The notes below the pieces were generated by a model. That model had not been told where the DNA came from, ran no database searches, and saw only the letters and a list, made by a program, of their open reading frames with translations. DNA of 64,000 nt, taken from positions 744,001 through 808,000 of the forward strand of contig NZ_AEUT02000001.1 in NCBI RefSeq assembly GCF_000187935.1, written 5' to 3'. Positions 52,393 to 62,607 of this stretch are shown piece after piece; position 1 is the first letter of the stretch; the number at the start of each line of letters is the position of its first letter. The position numbers were made by a program, and so were the translations under genes. The DNA comes from Streptococcus parauberis NCFD 2020. Its GTDB lineage: Bacteria; Bacillota; Bacilli; Lactobacillales; Streptococcaceae.

Positions 52393-53403
52393 ATGAACAC
52401 TTCACTTTATTTTGGAACCTATACAAGAGGAAAATCTGAAGGTATTTATCAGACACAATTTAATCAAAAAACTGGTCAACTTTCAGTTATAAAATTATTT
52501 GCTAAGTTACAAAATCCTACATATCTAACTAAATCAGTAGCTGGAAATTTTTATGCCATCACTAAAGTAAATGACATGGGTGGTTTAGTTGCCTTAAACA
52601 GCAATGGCCAAAAGATAAACGATGTTCTTCTTAAAGATGGCTCATTATGCCACCTAACAATTGATGAAGACCGTCAACTAGTTTACGCAGCTAACTATCA
52701 TAAAGGCCAAATTACCTTATATAAAATTAACGAGGATGGTGGTTTAACCCTTATAGATTTGGTCCAATTACAAGGCTCTGGTCCTCATCCTAATCAGAAA
52801 TCAGCTCACGCCCACTACGTTGGAATAACGCCAGACAAATATTTGGTGACTTGTGACTTAGGAACAGACTCAGTCACAACATATGACATTACTAGTGATT
52901 ACAAATTAAAGCAAATTGCGAATTATCAAGCAACACCAGGAGCTGGCGCTCGTCATCTTGTTTTTCATCCTAAAGAAAAAATTGCCTATTTACTAGGTGA
53001 ACTGAATGCAAGAATCGAGGTCCTAATTTATAATGGATTGGGTCAATTCGAAAAATTACAGAGTTTATCGACCTTGCCAACTGACTATATTGATTTTAAT
53101 GCAACAGCAGCTATTCGAATTAGTGCGGATGGAAAAAATTTATACGCTAGTAACCGTGGCCATAACTCTATTGCGGTCTATTCAATCAGAAAAGATGCCC
53201 AACTAGATTTATTGGAAATTGTTCCAAGTTACGGGGATACGCCTCGAGATTTTATTTTGACAAAAAATCAAAACTACTTGATTATCCCACATCAAGAGTC
53301 AGATAATGCAACTGTCTATAAACGCAATCTACATACTGGTCATCTAGAATTGATGAGCAAAGATTTTTATGTACCCGAATCTGTCTGCGTTTTTGAAGAT
53401 TAA
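52393..53403 (+). CDS. Lactonase family beta-propeller (6-phosphogluconolactonase-like)
   Basis: 336 residues, seven-bladed propeller of the YbhE/Pgl type. Conserved blocks are TYTRGKSEGIYQTQFN, HLTIDEDRQLVYAANYHKGQI, SAHAHYVGITPDKYLVTCDLG and RHLVFHPKEKIAYLLGE. YbhE-like enzymes hydrolyse 6-phosphogluconolactone in the pentose phosphate route. GGAGG precedes ATG. Downstream lies the 63-residue gene, 62 nt away. In streptococci that lack a full oxidative branch the substrate may differ. Confidence 0.82.
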   Translation: MNTSLYFGTYTRGKSEGIYQTQFNQKTGQLSVIKLFAKLQNPTYLTKSVAGNFYAITKVNDMGGLVALNSNGQKINDVLLKDGSLCHLTIDEDRQLVYAANYHKGQITLYKINEDGGLTLIDLVQLQGSGPHPNQKSAHAHYVGITPDKYLVTCDLGTDSVTTYDITSDYKLKQIANYQATPGAGARHLVFHPKEKIAYLLGELNARIEVLIYNGLGQFEKLQSLSTLPTDYIDFNATAAIRISADGKNLYASNRGHNSIAVYSIRKDAQLDLLEIVPSYGDTPRDFILTKNQNYLIIPHQESDNATVYKRNLHTGHLELMSKDFYVPESVCVFED

Positions 53404-53465
53404 AATATTTGCAAAAAAAGCATTCCTATGGTTAAATTAAGAAAATAAATGTTAGAGGTAAAACC

Positions 53466-53657
53466 ATGCAAGCACAAGAACTATTTGAACAAGTTAAAGA
53501 ACTAATTGCTAACAAAGATTTAGCTGGTGCAAAAGATTTCATTACTGAACATAAAGATGAACTTGGATCATATTTTGACCAAGCAAAAGGCTTATTAGAT
53601 GGTTCAGAAGGAATCAGTGGAGTCTTAGATCAAGTTAAAGGTTTATTTGGAAAATAA
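53466..53657 (+). CDS. Conserved small helical protein, unknown function
   Basis: 63 residues, predicted all-helical and acidic. A related unit appears twice: DQAKGLLDG (38-46) and DQVKGLFGK (55-63). No Cys, no membrane span, no signal. GAGGT is well placed before ATG, and codon use looks like its neighbours, so I take it as real. Its stop is followed at once by a strong bidirectional terminator. Function not recognised; similar short proteins with this pattern occur in streptococci. Confidence 0.65.
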   Translation: MQAQELFEQVKELIANKDLAGAKDFITEHKDELGSYFDQAKGLLDGSEGISGVLDQVKGLFGK

Positions 53658-53662
53658 TTGAT

Positions 53663-54742
<1,080 letters not shown>

Positions 54743-54754
54743 TTAATTCAATTT

Positions 54755-55348
54755 TTATAAATCTGTTGCTTTTAATGGTGTTACATCCTTAAGCATTGGA
54801 TGATTTTTGTCTGCGTCTGAAACTTCGGCTTGGTCTAAATTTTCCCATTTAATTCCTAAGGTAGGATCAGCGTAGTTAACAAAAGCATATTTCGGTTTTA
54901 AATCCAAAGCCCAATAATCATTGACAAGATAACTATAAGATACTTTGTCAGATAATACTTGGAAACCATTGGCGACACCACGTGGTACAAAAATTCCTTT
55001 TGAAGCATCAATAACAGTCTGATAAACATTACCAAAACTTTCACCTTCACGAAGGTCAACCCAAGAGCCAAGAACTTTTCCATCATCAGCTACGGAAATA
55101 TATTTATCCCAAGGTTCAGCATGCAGTCCACGTAAAACATGTTTGCGAGAAAAGCTAACATTATTTTGTAATTTTCCTTCATCAAAAAAGCTTTCTGGAA
55201 ATCCTAAAGGAAGCATTTTTTCCTTTTGAAAGTTTTCTTTAAACCAACCACGATTATCACCATGGACTGGAATATCAAATTCGATTAGCCCAGGAATGGC
55301 TTCGATTGGCTTAGCAGCAAGTGCCTTTTCAAAAAAAGTTTCTGACAT
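54755..55348 (-). CDS. rmlC: dTDP-4-dehydrorhamnose 3,5-epimerase
   Basis: 197 residues, cupin fold. DNRGWFKENFQKEK, VLRGLHAEPWDKY (His in RGLH) and GVANGFQVLSDKVSYSYLVNDYW are the epimerase landmarks. Start overlaps the rmlA stop by 1 nt (TAATG) with TTGGAG as ribosome site. Epimerises at C3 and C5. Typical streptococcal length. Confidence 0.95.
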   Translation of the reverse strand: MSETFFEKALAAKPIEAIPGLIEFDIPVHGDNRGWFKENFQKEKMLPLGFPESFFDEGKLQNNVSFSRKHVLRGLHAEPWDKYISVADDGKVLGSWVDLREGESFGNVYQTVIDASKGIFVPRGVANGFQVLSDKVSYSYLVNDYWALDLKPKYAFVNYADPTLGIKWENLDQAEVSDADKNHPMLKDVTPLKATDL

Positions 55349-56217
55349 TATGCTTCTCCAATTAATCTAAGTAAATATTGTCCGTATTCATTTTTCTTCA
55401 ATGATTGAGCTGATTGAAATACTTGCTCTTTGGTGATGTAACCCATACGGTATGCAATCTCTTCGAGGTTAGCAACTTGTGCATTTTGTAAACGTTGAAC
55501 AGTTTCAATATATTGCGCAGCTTCTAAAAGACTTTCGTGTGTACCAGTGTCTAGCCATGCAAAACCACGACCCATGAGTTCTACTGATAAATCACCACGT
55601 TCCAAATAAGCTTTGTTAACATCAGTAATCTCAAGTTCACCACGAGGACTTGGTTTAATATTTTTTGCAATTTCAACGACATCATTATCATAGAAATACA
55701 AACCTGTAACGGCGAAATTTGATTTAGGTTGTTCAGGTTTTTCTTCAATTGAAATGGCATTCATTTGTTCATCAAATTCAACGACACCAAAGCGCTCCGG
55801 ATCTTTTACTTGATAACCAAAGACTGTTGCACCTTTTTCTTTTGATGCAGCTTTTTGAAGCATTTTTGTTAAGCCATTTCCATGATAGATATTATCACCC
55901 AAAATTAATGCCACATTATCATCACCAATGAATTCTTCACCGATAATGAAAGCTTGTGCCAACCCATCAGGACTTGGTTGTTCAGCATAAGATAAATTAA
56001 TACCAAATTCCGAACCACTTCCAAGTAATTCTTCAAAACGTGGAAGATCTTGAGGTGTTGAAATAATTAAGATGTCCTTGATTCCAGCCAACATAAGTGT
56101 AGAAAGTGGATAGTAAATCATTGGTTTGTCATAAATTGGCATCAATTGTTTTGATGCTGCACGGGTTAATGGATACAAACGTGTTCCAGAACCACCTGCT
56201 AGTATAATACCTTTCAT
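55348..56217 (-). CDS. rmlA: Glucose-1-phosphate thymidylyltransferase
   Basis: 289 residues. [11 protein letters not shown] nucleotide-binding loop (8-18), [44 protein letters not shown] and [12 protein letters not shown]. Forms dTDP-glucose, the first step to dTDP-rhamnose. AGGAG before ATG 56217. Head of the rmlACB operon. Confidence 0.97.
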   Translation of the reverse strand: MKGIILAGGSGTRLYPLTRAASKQLMPIYDKPMIYYPLSTLMLAGIKDILIISTPQDLPRFEELLGSGSEFGINLSYAEQPSPDGLAQAFIIGEEFIGDDNVALILGDNIYHGNGLTKMLQKAASKEKGATVFGYQVKDPERFGVVEFDEQMNAISIEEKPEQPKSNFAVTGLYFYDNDVVEIAKNIKPSPRGELEITDVNKAYLERGDLSVELMGRGFAWLDTGTHESLLEAAQYIETVQRLQNAQVANLEEIAYRMGYITKEQVFQSAQSLKKNEYGQYLLRLIGEA

Positions 56218-56263
56218 TCAGAAACTCCTATATTTTATATTTGTATAAATCTATATTATTCTA

Positions 56264-57388
56264 TCATTTTTTTTGTAGACTGTCACTTAAACGGATATAT
56301 GAATCAATTGGATACTGTTCAAGATTTAAAAATGTTTCCTGATTTTTAACTAAATTTGCTAGTTCTTTTCCAATCAATGGTCCAACGGTTAAACCTGATG
56401 AGCCTAGACCGCTTGCCGCAAATAAGCTTTTTTTCTTAGGAATTTTTCCAAAGAATGGGAGAAAGTCACTACTGTAAGCTCTTGTTCCTATTCTAACAGT
56501 TTTCTTTGAAGCATTTTTCAGATTTGGATAAAAAGTGATAGCTGATTCTTCTAAGTGACTTAGTACTTTATCATCAGCTGATAGGTCATAGCCTTTATCA
56601 TTTTCATGACTAGCTCCAACTGAAATTTTTCCATTAGGAAAGGGAATAACATCTATCTCACCTTCAGGCATGACAACGGGAAAATTCTCACTAGCCAGAC
56701 CATCGAAATGATAGTCAAGCAATTGCCCTTTTTGAGCTCTAATATCAACTTGGTAACCTAAAGGTTCTAATATTTGTCCCAACCAAGCTCCACAAGCTAA
56801 GATGACCTCATCGAATAGCTGATCATCAATCAAATATTGTTTCCCTTGACTGCTTATCTTTACCTTTTTTGAAATCACTTCAATACCCGATGCTTCAATT
56901 AAAGATTGGCATAATTTTGCACCATCAACTCGAGCACCTCCTGAAGCAAATAACAGTTGATTAAAACCTTCCAATTCTGGAAATTTACTATTAGCTTGCT
57001 CTTTTGAAAGAAGTGATAAATCACCTATTAAAGGTGCATCAGCTTTTCTTGATAGTGCTAGTTCTAATAAGTCATTTAGTTTTTCTTCTTTATTTTTCAA
57101 TAGAAAAACACCATTTTTTTGATAAAAGCTAGTGTCGATATTTTCCTTTTCTAAATCAGTAACCAAGGTTTGATAAAAAGCCGCGCCCGATTTAGCCAAA
57201 TGATACCAAGCTTTGTTTCTTCGTTTAGAGAACCAAGGACTAATTATCCCTGCTGCTGCTTTGGTTGCCTGTCCCTGACCAAAATCAAAAATCGTTACGG
57301 CTATATTTTTTTCCTTACTTAAATAATAAGCTGCAGTTGAGCCAACTATACCAGCACCAACAATTGCTACTTGTTTCTTTTCATTCAT
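56264..57388 (-). CDS. FAD-dependent oxidoreductase (DadA/glycine oxidase-like)
   Basis: 374 residues, DAO superfamily. FAD loop GAGIVGSTAAYYL (11-23) and the C-terminal ASGLGSSGLTVGPLIGKELANLV. A substrate domain lies between, with EVILACGAWLG. Probably oxidises a D-amino or N-substituted amino acid in the cytosol. Ribosome site GGGGTAAAGAG. 4 nt after the ZIP gene, so co-transcribed with it; the distance to rmlA is 46 nt without a visible terminator. Substrate unassigned. Confidence 0.82.
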   Translation of the reverse strand: MNEKKQVAIVGAGIVGSTAAYYLSKEKNIAVTIFDFGQGQATKAAAGIISPWFSKRRNKAWYHLAKSGAAFYQTLVTDLEKENIDTSFYQKNGVFLLKNKEEKLNDLLELALSRKADAPLIGDLSLLSKEQANSKFPELEGFNQLLFASGGARVDGAKLCQSLIEASGIEVISKKVKISSQGKQYLIDDQLFDEVILACGAWLGQILEPLGYQVDIRAQKGQLLDYHFDGLASENFPVVMPEGEIDVIPFPNGKISVGASHENDKGYDLSADDKVLSHLEESAITFYPNLKNASKKTVRIGTRAYSSDFLPFFGKIPKKKSLFAASGLGSSGLTVGPLIGKELANLVKNQETFLNLEQYPIDSYIRLSDSLQKK

Positions 57389-57392
57389 CTCT

Positions 57393-58214
57393 TTACCCCA
57401 ATGCTACATCTAATACCATCATAATAACAAATCCAAGCATTAAGCCAAGGGTTGCAATATCTGTATTACCATTGGTTTGTGATTCCGGAATTAACTCTTC
57501 GACAACTACGAAAATCATTGCACCAGCAGCAAAAGACAATGCATATGGAAGAATTGGCAACATCTTGAGAACAAGTGCCGCCCCAATAACTGCGCCAATT
57601 GGTTCAACAATTGCTGACATTGAGCCCCAGTAAAAAGCTTTAGCCCTTGATTTACCATCGGCACGAATTGGAATAGACAAGGCGGCACCTTCTGGAATAT
57701 TTTGAATCCCAATCCCAAGAGCTAAACTAATTGCACCTAACAAAGCAGCTTTTGAAAAATCACCATGTGCCAGAGCTCCGAAGGTAACACCCACAGCTAA
57801 ACCTTCAGGTATATTATGAATCGTAATAGCTAAAAATAAAAGTGCTGTTTTTGATAATTTTTTACCAGTTTGAATCCCTTCCATTTCAGACACTTCTTTG
57901 TCTAAATGCAAGTGAGGTACCAGAGCATCTATTCCCCTCAAAAAGAAACCACCAAGTAAGAAGCCTGCCGCAGCTGGGAACCAAGCAAGTCCACCATATA
58001 ATGATTTAGCGAACTCAATGGACGGAGCTAACAAAGACCAAAATGAGGCAGCAATCATAACACCTGCTGCAAATCCCATCATACTGTCAAGTAAGCGACG
58101 GCTAATCGTTCTAAAGAAAAAAACAATAGCTGCTCCAACAATTGTACAAGACCAGGTAAATAGCCCTGCTAAAAAGGCTAAAAAGACAAGGTCCTGATTA
58201 GCAATCCAATCCAT
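57393..58214 (-). CDS. ZIP-family metal transporter
   Basis: 273 residues, eight spans. Family metal-site helices HNIPEGLAVG (TM4) and NIPEGAALSIPIRA (TM5), and a His-bearing loop (PHLHLDKEV) between TM3 and TM4. Resembles ZupT/GufA-like importers of zinc or other divalent metals. ATG 58214 with GGAG six nt before; the longer frame starts at a TTG in the ribosome site. Downstream of nif3 by 14 nt, so part of the trmK-nif3-zip-DAO run. Confidence 0.88.
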   Translation of the reverse strand: MDWIANQDLVFLAFLAGLFTWSCTIVGAAIVFFFRTISRRLLDSMMGFAAGVMIAASFWSLLAPSIEFAKSLYGGLAWFPAAAGFLLGGFFLRGIDALVPHLHLDKEVSEMEGIQTGKKLSKTALLFLAITIHNIPEGLAVGVTFGALAHGDFSKAALLGAISLALGIGIQNIPEGAALSIPIRADGKSRAKAFYWGSMSAIVEPIGAVIGAALVLKMLPILPYALSFAAGAMIFVVVEELIPESQTNGNTDIATLGLMLGFVIMMVLDVALG

Positions 58215-58228
58215 AACGAACTCCAATT

Positions 58229-59017
58229 CTATAGGTAATTAAATGGATTAGTTGAAGACATACTCGGACGGACGATAATATCCCAACCTGCTTCTTGATT
58301 CCATTGTTCAAGTAATTGACTTATTTTCTCAATAAATATGGCTTCAATATGATGTCCTGGGTCAATTGCTAAAAGTCCATCCGTCAACATTTCTTGAGCC
58401 GTATGATAATAGATATCACCAGTTATATAAACATCTGCTCCCTTAGCCAAAGCATCTGTATAAAAGTCGTCACCACTACCACCACAAATGGCAACTCTCG
58501 AAATCATCGGATTGACTTGACCATATCTTACTAAGCGGACTGTTTCAAGATTAAAAGCTTGCTTAACAGTTTGCGCAAAACTTTCTAATGGTTGTTTATC
58601 AACTGAACCAATGCGTCCAATCCCAAATCCATCTCTAGTTTCAGACAAATATTGAGCCTCTTTAATGTCGAGCATTTCACAGAACCAATCATTAAGTCCA
58701 CCATCCAAAACATCGATATTAGTGTGACTAACATAGACAGAAATGTCATGCTTGACCAAATCCAAAAGAATGTCCCTCTGCGGAGAAGAAATTAAATCCT
58801 TAACCCCTTTAAAAATTGGTGCATGCTTAGTAATGATTAAGTCAACATCATTGGCGATAGCTTCCTTAACAGTCTCTTCACGAACATCCAACGTAACCAT
58901 TACTGCTGAAACATCATTATCTAAACTACCAATTTGTAAACCAACAATATCTCCAGGTATCGACAAATCTTGAGGACAAAATGCTTCATAACGATTAACA
59001 ATATCTCTAATTTTCAT
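58229..59017 (-). CDS. Nif3-like dinuclear metal-centre protein
   Basis: 262 residues without the PII-like insert found in longer homologues. Metal ligands are in [19 protein letters not shown] and a late [11 protein letters not shown]. YqfO/YbgI-type proteins are GTP-cyclohydrolase I type 2 homologues by old name; true role is unsettled. Overlaps trmK by 11 nt, a common pairing in Firmicutes. No clear own ribosome site apart from AAGGAGATGATTAAGG inside trmK. Confidence 0.88.
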   Translation of the reverse strand: MKIRDIVNRYEAFCPQDLSIPGDIVGLQIGSLDNDVSAVMVTLDVREETVKEAIANDVDLIITKHAPIFKGVKDLISSPQRDILLDLVKHDISVYVSHTNIDVLDGGLNDWFCEMLDIKEAQYLSETRDGFGIGRIGSVDKQPLESFAQTVKQAFNLETVRLVRYGQVNPMISRVAICGGSGDDFYTDALAKGADVYITGDIYYHTAQEMLTDGLLAIDPGHHIEAIFIEKISQLLEQWNQEAGWDIIVRPSMSSTNPFNYL

Positions 59018-59690
59018 CCTTAATCATCTCCTTAATCAACTCCATTTTTTGGAAAATAGCAGAGCGATCTTCCAGATTATCCTCTGGAACGCAAGAGTAG
59101 GCATAGGCCAACTTCTCGAATTCTCTCAGCCATTTGGCTTTAAAAACAGGCGACTTTTCAGGACCTAAAAGCGGTCCAAAACGCGTTTCCAATTGTGATA
59201 ATTCACGACGGCCATGCTTGGCCAGAATGATTTCATAAAATTTATCATTCTCTGTCATGATTGTTTCACCAGAAATGACAAATCCATTTTGAGACAGCCA
59301 ACGTCTTAAATCATCCTCACGATTGTTAGGTTGTAAAACCAAAACATCAACACTGTCTAATTTTTCTTTTCCTGCTTCAAGAATTTCAGCTATTAACCGG
59401 CCACCCATTCCACAGATCGAAATTGCAGTAACATGGTCACTTTCATCAAAAGCTCCTAAACCATTAGCCAATCTAACTTCAATTTTATCAGCTAATAAAT
59501 GTTGACTGACATTCTTTTGGGCTGATTCAAAGGGACCTTTAACCACCTCACCAGCAATAGCTGATGAGATTAAGCCTCTTTCCGCAAGATAAATAGGCAA
59601 GTAAGCGTGGTCACTCCCCACATCCAATAATTTACTCCCCTTTGGGATATAATTTGCAACAACGCGCAAACGTTGTGATAAATATTCCAT
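59007..59690 (-). CDS. trmK: tRNA (adenine(22)-N1)-methyltransferase
   Basis: 227 residues. SAM site [19 protein letters not shown] (about 21-39), [11 protein letters not shown] and [15 protein letters not shown] are typical TrmK blocks. Methylates A22 of certain tRNAs. Promoter TTTTTGTTATAATGG lies about 40 nt upstream. First of the trmK-nif3-zip-DAO run. Full length. Confidence 0.93.
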   Translation of the reverse strand: MEYLSQRLRVVANYIPKGSKLLDVGSDHAYLPIYLAERGLISSAIAGEVVKGPFESAQKNVSQHLLADKIEVRLANGLGAFDESDHVTAISICGMGGRLIAEILEAGKEKLDSVDVLVLQPNNREDDLRRWLSQNGFVISGETIMTENDKFYEIILAKHGRRELSQLETRFGPLLGPEKSPVFKAKWLREFEKLAYAYSCVPEDNLEDRSAIFQKMELIKEMIKDEN

Positions 59691-59747
59691 AATTACTCAT
59701 ACTTTCTACTCTTAATACCTATCCATTATAACAAAAATAGCAAAAAA

Positions 59748-59772
59748 GAATAATAGGATAACTTATTATTCC
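59748..59772 (-). terminator. Terminator of the CPBP gene
   Basis: Stem GAATAATAAG / CTATTATTC with a T run of six on the minus strand, 14 nt after the CPBP stop. Confidence 0.75.
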
Positions 59773-59785
59773 GAACCAAGTGAAT

Positions 59786-60430
59786 TTATAAAAGCATAAA
59801 GATGAAATTATGTAGACCATGGACAGCAATACTAATATCTAATCGTTTAGCTTTTAAGTAAACTAAACCTAAAATCATCCCCATGGAAGAATAGAAGAGT
59901 AAAACTAAACTAAGTCGAGGCTCATGCATTAAACCGAAAACTAGTGAACTAATCAGTAAACCTAGAAGGGGTTTGCCTTTAAAAAGATAACCAATTATGC
60001 CCACGCGAAAAATTGTCTCTTCGATACATGGGATTAATAATGAGCCAAAGGCAAATTTTATAATAAAATTAAAATGAGAGAATAAAGCTAGTAATAAATT
60101 TCCGTTTTCACTACTTGTAATCTTGTACAATAACAAAATCTGCGCTGAGATTTGAGCAATTATGTACATACTAGCCACTCCTAATAGCACAATTAGAAAT
60201 TCCTTTGCACTCCAAGTCCAGTGTGCAATAACTGGAAACTCCCATTTTTTTGCTAAGTAAATCATTACTATAACAGTAATTGATAAGAGAATCAATCCAA
60301 TGATTTGATTAAAGATTGGTAGTGAATTTCCATTACTTATCGGTAAAAACGTTAATGTCAATAAATTCCCATTTACCACAGTAATTAATAGTAAGGTCAA
60401 CACACGAATCAATTTTTTCCCAAATGACAT
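59786..60430 (-). CDS. CPBP-family intramembrane metalloprotease
   Basis: 214 residues with about six membrane spans. CAAX-protease/bacteriocin-processing motifs: EETIFRVGIIGYL (motif 1, EExxxR), FGLMHEPRLS (motif 2, His) and IAVHGLHNFIF (motif 3, HxxxN). Roles include self-immunity to bacteriocins and protein processing. I prefer ATG 60430 (7 nt from GAGG) over 60433. Stands alone; no bacteriocin genes in view. Confidence 0.83.
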   Translation of the reverse strand: MSFGKKLIRVLTLLLITVVNGNLLTLTFLPISNGNSLPIFNQIIGLILLSITVIVMIYLAKKWEFPVIAHWTWSAKEFLIVLLGVASMYIIAQISAQILLLYKITSSENGNLLLALFSHFNFIIKFAFGSLLIPCIEETIFRVGIIGYLFKGKPLLGLLISSLVFGLMHEPRLSLVLLFYSSMGMILGLVYLKAKRLDISIAVHGLHNFIFMLL

Positions 60431-60550
60431 CATTATTCCTCAATATATTACATTAGAATTTTCAAAAAAATCCAATGAAGTTATTATTCTAATTAGAATT
60501 ACATAAATTATACCATTCGAGAATATTTTTTCAATCTATAAGTGAAAAAT

Positions 60551-60576
60551 AAAAAAAGCTTAATTTTAAGCTTTTT
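60551..60576 (-). terminator. Terminator of dnaD-nth
   Basis: Stem AAAAAAGCTTAA / TTAAGCTTTTTT around the nth stop codon, with T run on the minus strand. Confidence 0.85.
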
Positions 60577-61213
60577 TGTTTTCTTTGTAATAGACACAAT
60601 AGGATGTCAAGGGACAAATCTCACATTTGGGATTTTTAGCTAGACAATGATAGCGTCCAAAAAAAATTAGACGATGATGGGTTACAACCCAATCTCTTTT
60701 AGGAATCTTAGCCATTAAATCTTTTTCAATCTGTGTCACGTCAGCATCTGAAGCTGAAATATTTAGTCGTTTTGAAACGCGAGCAACATGGGTATCAACT
60801 GCAATTGATGGAATACCATAGATTTCACCTAAGACAACATTTGCAGTTTTTCGTCCGACACCAGGTAGAGTTTCTAACTCAAGGTGACTTTTAGGGACCT
60901 GTCCATCAAACTTATCTAGGATTTCCTGGGCAGTTTTAATAATATTTCGTGCTTTATTCTTATACAAGCCAATTGTTCGAAGGCAATTTTCAACATCACT
61001 CAAATTTGCTGAAGCTAAATCTTCAATTTCAGGATATTTAGCCCACAAAAGTGGTGTTATTTTATTAACTGCTTTATCTGTTGTTTGTGCAGATAAAATG
61101 ACGGCAACAAGTAATTGGAAGGGTGTCTCCCAATTAAGTTCTCCTTTTGCTTCTGGAAACATCTCCGCAATGATAGCAAGAACTTGTTTTAGTCGTGCTT
61201 TACCAATTCTCAT
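60566..61213 (-). CDS. nth: Endonuclease III
   Basis: 215 residues. HhH LPGVGRKTANVV with catalytic K122, Asp D140 in VDTHVARV, and [4Fe-4S] ligands C190, C197, C200, C206. Removes oxidised pyrimidines and cleaves the abasic site. ATGA overlap with dnaD implies coupling. Full length. Confidence 0.96.
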   Translation of the reverse strand: MRIGKARLKQVLAIIAEMFPEAKGELNWETPFQLLVAVILSAQTTDKAVNKITPLLWAKYPEIEDLASANLSDVENCLRTIGLYKNKARNIIKTAQEILDKFDGQVPKSHLELETLPGVGRKTANVVLGEIYGIPSIAVDTHVARVSKRLNISASDADVTQIEKDLMAKIPKRDWVVTHHRLIFFGRYHCLAKNPKCEICPLTSYCVYYKENKKA

Positions 61214-61890
61214 TGATCACTCCAAAGGTTCATAGCGGATAAAAAATCTTCTGGAACAACAACATTTGACCCGTTTATATCATCTCTGGCTCTTTTCTTC
61301 TCTTCAACTTGATGTAAATTAGTAATACCTTCTTTACGCCAATTACGTAGGATAGCTTGAATGTATTTCCAATTGGTTTTACCATTAAAAACAGCTTCTT
61401 TCAAAGCTTCTCTAATTAATGCTGGATCAGTCTGATCTTCATTAACCGATTTTTCTAAATCTTCAAGTTCAAAAGGACTTAAAAAGCGACCCAACTCTCT
61501 TTCAAAATCATCAACAAGTAATTTGAATTGATTTGGATTGTTTTTAGTCTGTTCACCAGTCTCTTGGACACTTAGTAATTGATCTAATTTCTCTAAAGCA
61601 GGACTTGCATCGAATAAAATCTCAATCTCATCAGCAATCTTAATTGTTTTCATATTTAACAATTCTTGATTGGTTAAATTGGAGATAGATTTGTTAACCT
61701 CAGCTACAGTTTTGCCAATAGCATTGGCAATTTGACTAGGAGCTAAATCATCCATTTTAGTCGTATTTTGAAGAAAATAGAACTGCCATACCAAATAATC
61801 ATTAGTATCTGAAAAAATATCATTAAAATGAAAAAGTAAGGCACTTGGAAGAACCAAGTTACCTGACTTATAATTTTCTAAAAAACTCAT
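61210..61890 (-). CDS. dnaD: DnaD-domain replication initiation protein
   Basis: 226 residues. N-terminal winged helix (about 1-100) and a DnaB-2/DnaD-C domain (about 135-200) ending NWKYIQAILRNWRKEGI, the DNA-binding YxxxIxxxW motif. Loads helicase with DnaI/DnaB in Firmicutes. AGAGG before ATG 61890 with a very short leader. dnaD-nth is a conserved pair. Confidence 0.92.
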   Translation of the reverse strand: MSFLENYKSGNLVLPSALLFHFNDIFSDTNDYLVWQFYFLQNTTKMDDLAPSQIANAIGKTVAEVNKSISNLTNQELLNMKTIKIADEIEILFDASPALEKLDQLLSVQETGEQTKNNPNQFKLLVDDFERELGRFLSPFELEDLEKSVNEDQTDPALIREALKEAVFNGKTNWKYIQAILRNWRKEGITNLHQVEEKKRARDDINGSNVVVPEDFLSAMNLWSDQ

Positions 61891-61954
61891 AATACCTCTA
61901 TTATGCTATAGCAATAGCCATAGTTTCTATCAGTTTTTTCAATGGTTAAGTAAA

Positions 61955-62473
61955 TTAACCTGGGAAATTCATCAAGACTTTATAGTCGATATCGCCCAAA
62001 GCGTCACGATCGTTTAAGCCATCTAATTCAATTAGGAATGCACAACCTGCAACTACTCCACCTAATTGTTGAATCATGTCGATAGTTGCTTTAACTGTAC
62101 CTCCAGTCGCTAATAAATCATCTACGATAAGAACACGTTGACCAGGTTTAATAGCATCTGAATGCATTGTTAAAGTATCTAAACCATATTCTTTTTCATA
62201 GTCAGAAGAAACAACTTCACGTGGTAATTTACCTGGTTTACGTACTGGAGCAAAACCAATACCTAGTTCAACTGCCACAGGGCAACCGATGATAAAGCCA
62301 CGCGCTTCAGGTCCGACAATCATATCAATATCTTTATCACACGCATATTGAGCAATCTCACGAATTGCATAGCTATATGCTTTACCATCAGCCATTAAAG
62401 GTGAAATGTCACGGAAGGTAATACCTTCTTTAGGATAGTTTTCAATTGATGCAATAAATTTTGTTAATTCCAT
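61955..62473 (-). CDS. apt: Adenine phosphoribosyltransferase
   Basis: 172 residues. PRPP motif [24 protein letters not shown] and [15 protein letters not shown] flexible loop. Salvages adenine to AMP. Own promoter at 62525-62553 (TTTACG-17-TATAAT) gives a leader of about 45 nt. Weak ribosome site (AGAAAGA). Follows recJ in the conserved streptococcal order. Confidence 0.96.
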   Translation of the reverse strand: MELTKFIASIENYPKEGITFRDISPLMADGKAYSYAIREIAQYACDKDIDMIVGPEARGFIIGCPVAVELGIGFAPVRKPGKLPREVVSSDYEKEYGLDTLTMHSDAIKPGQRVLIVDDLLATGGTVKATIDMIQQLGGVVAGCAFLIELDGLNDRDALGDIDYKVLMNFPG

Positions 62474-62524
62474 AATTAATTTTAAATCTTTCTAGTGGTC
62501 TTAGCCAACAATAAAATACTCTTT

Positions 62525-62553
62525 ATTATACCATTAAATGGAACTTTCGTAAA
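62525..62553 (-). promoter_or_regulatory. Promoter of apt
   Basis: -35 TTTACG, a 17-nt spacer ending in TGG (extended) and -10 TATAAT on the minus strand. Confidence 0.65.
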
Positions 62554-62607
62554 TTAAAGGAGACAGGAGTTTTTTGTCAATTCAAATCTCAGAAAACCAT
62601 TGCCTAT

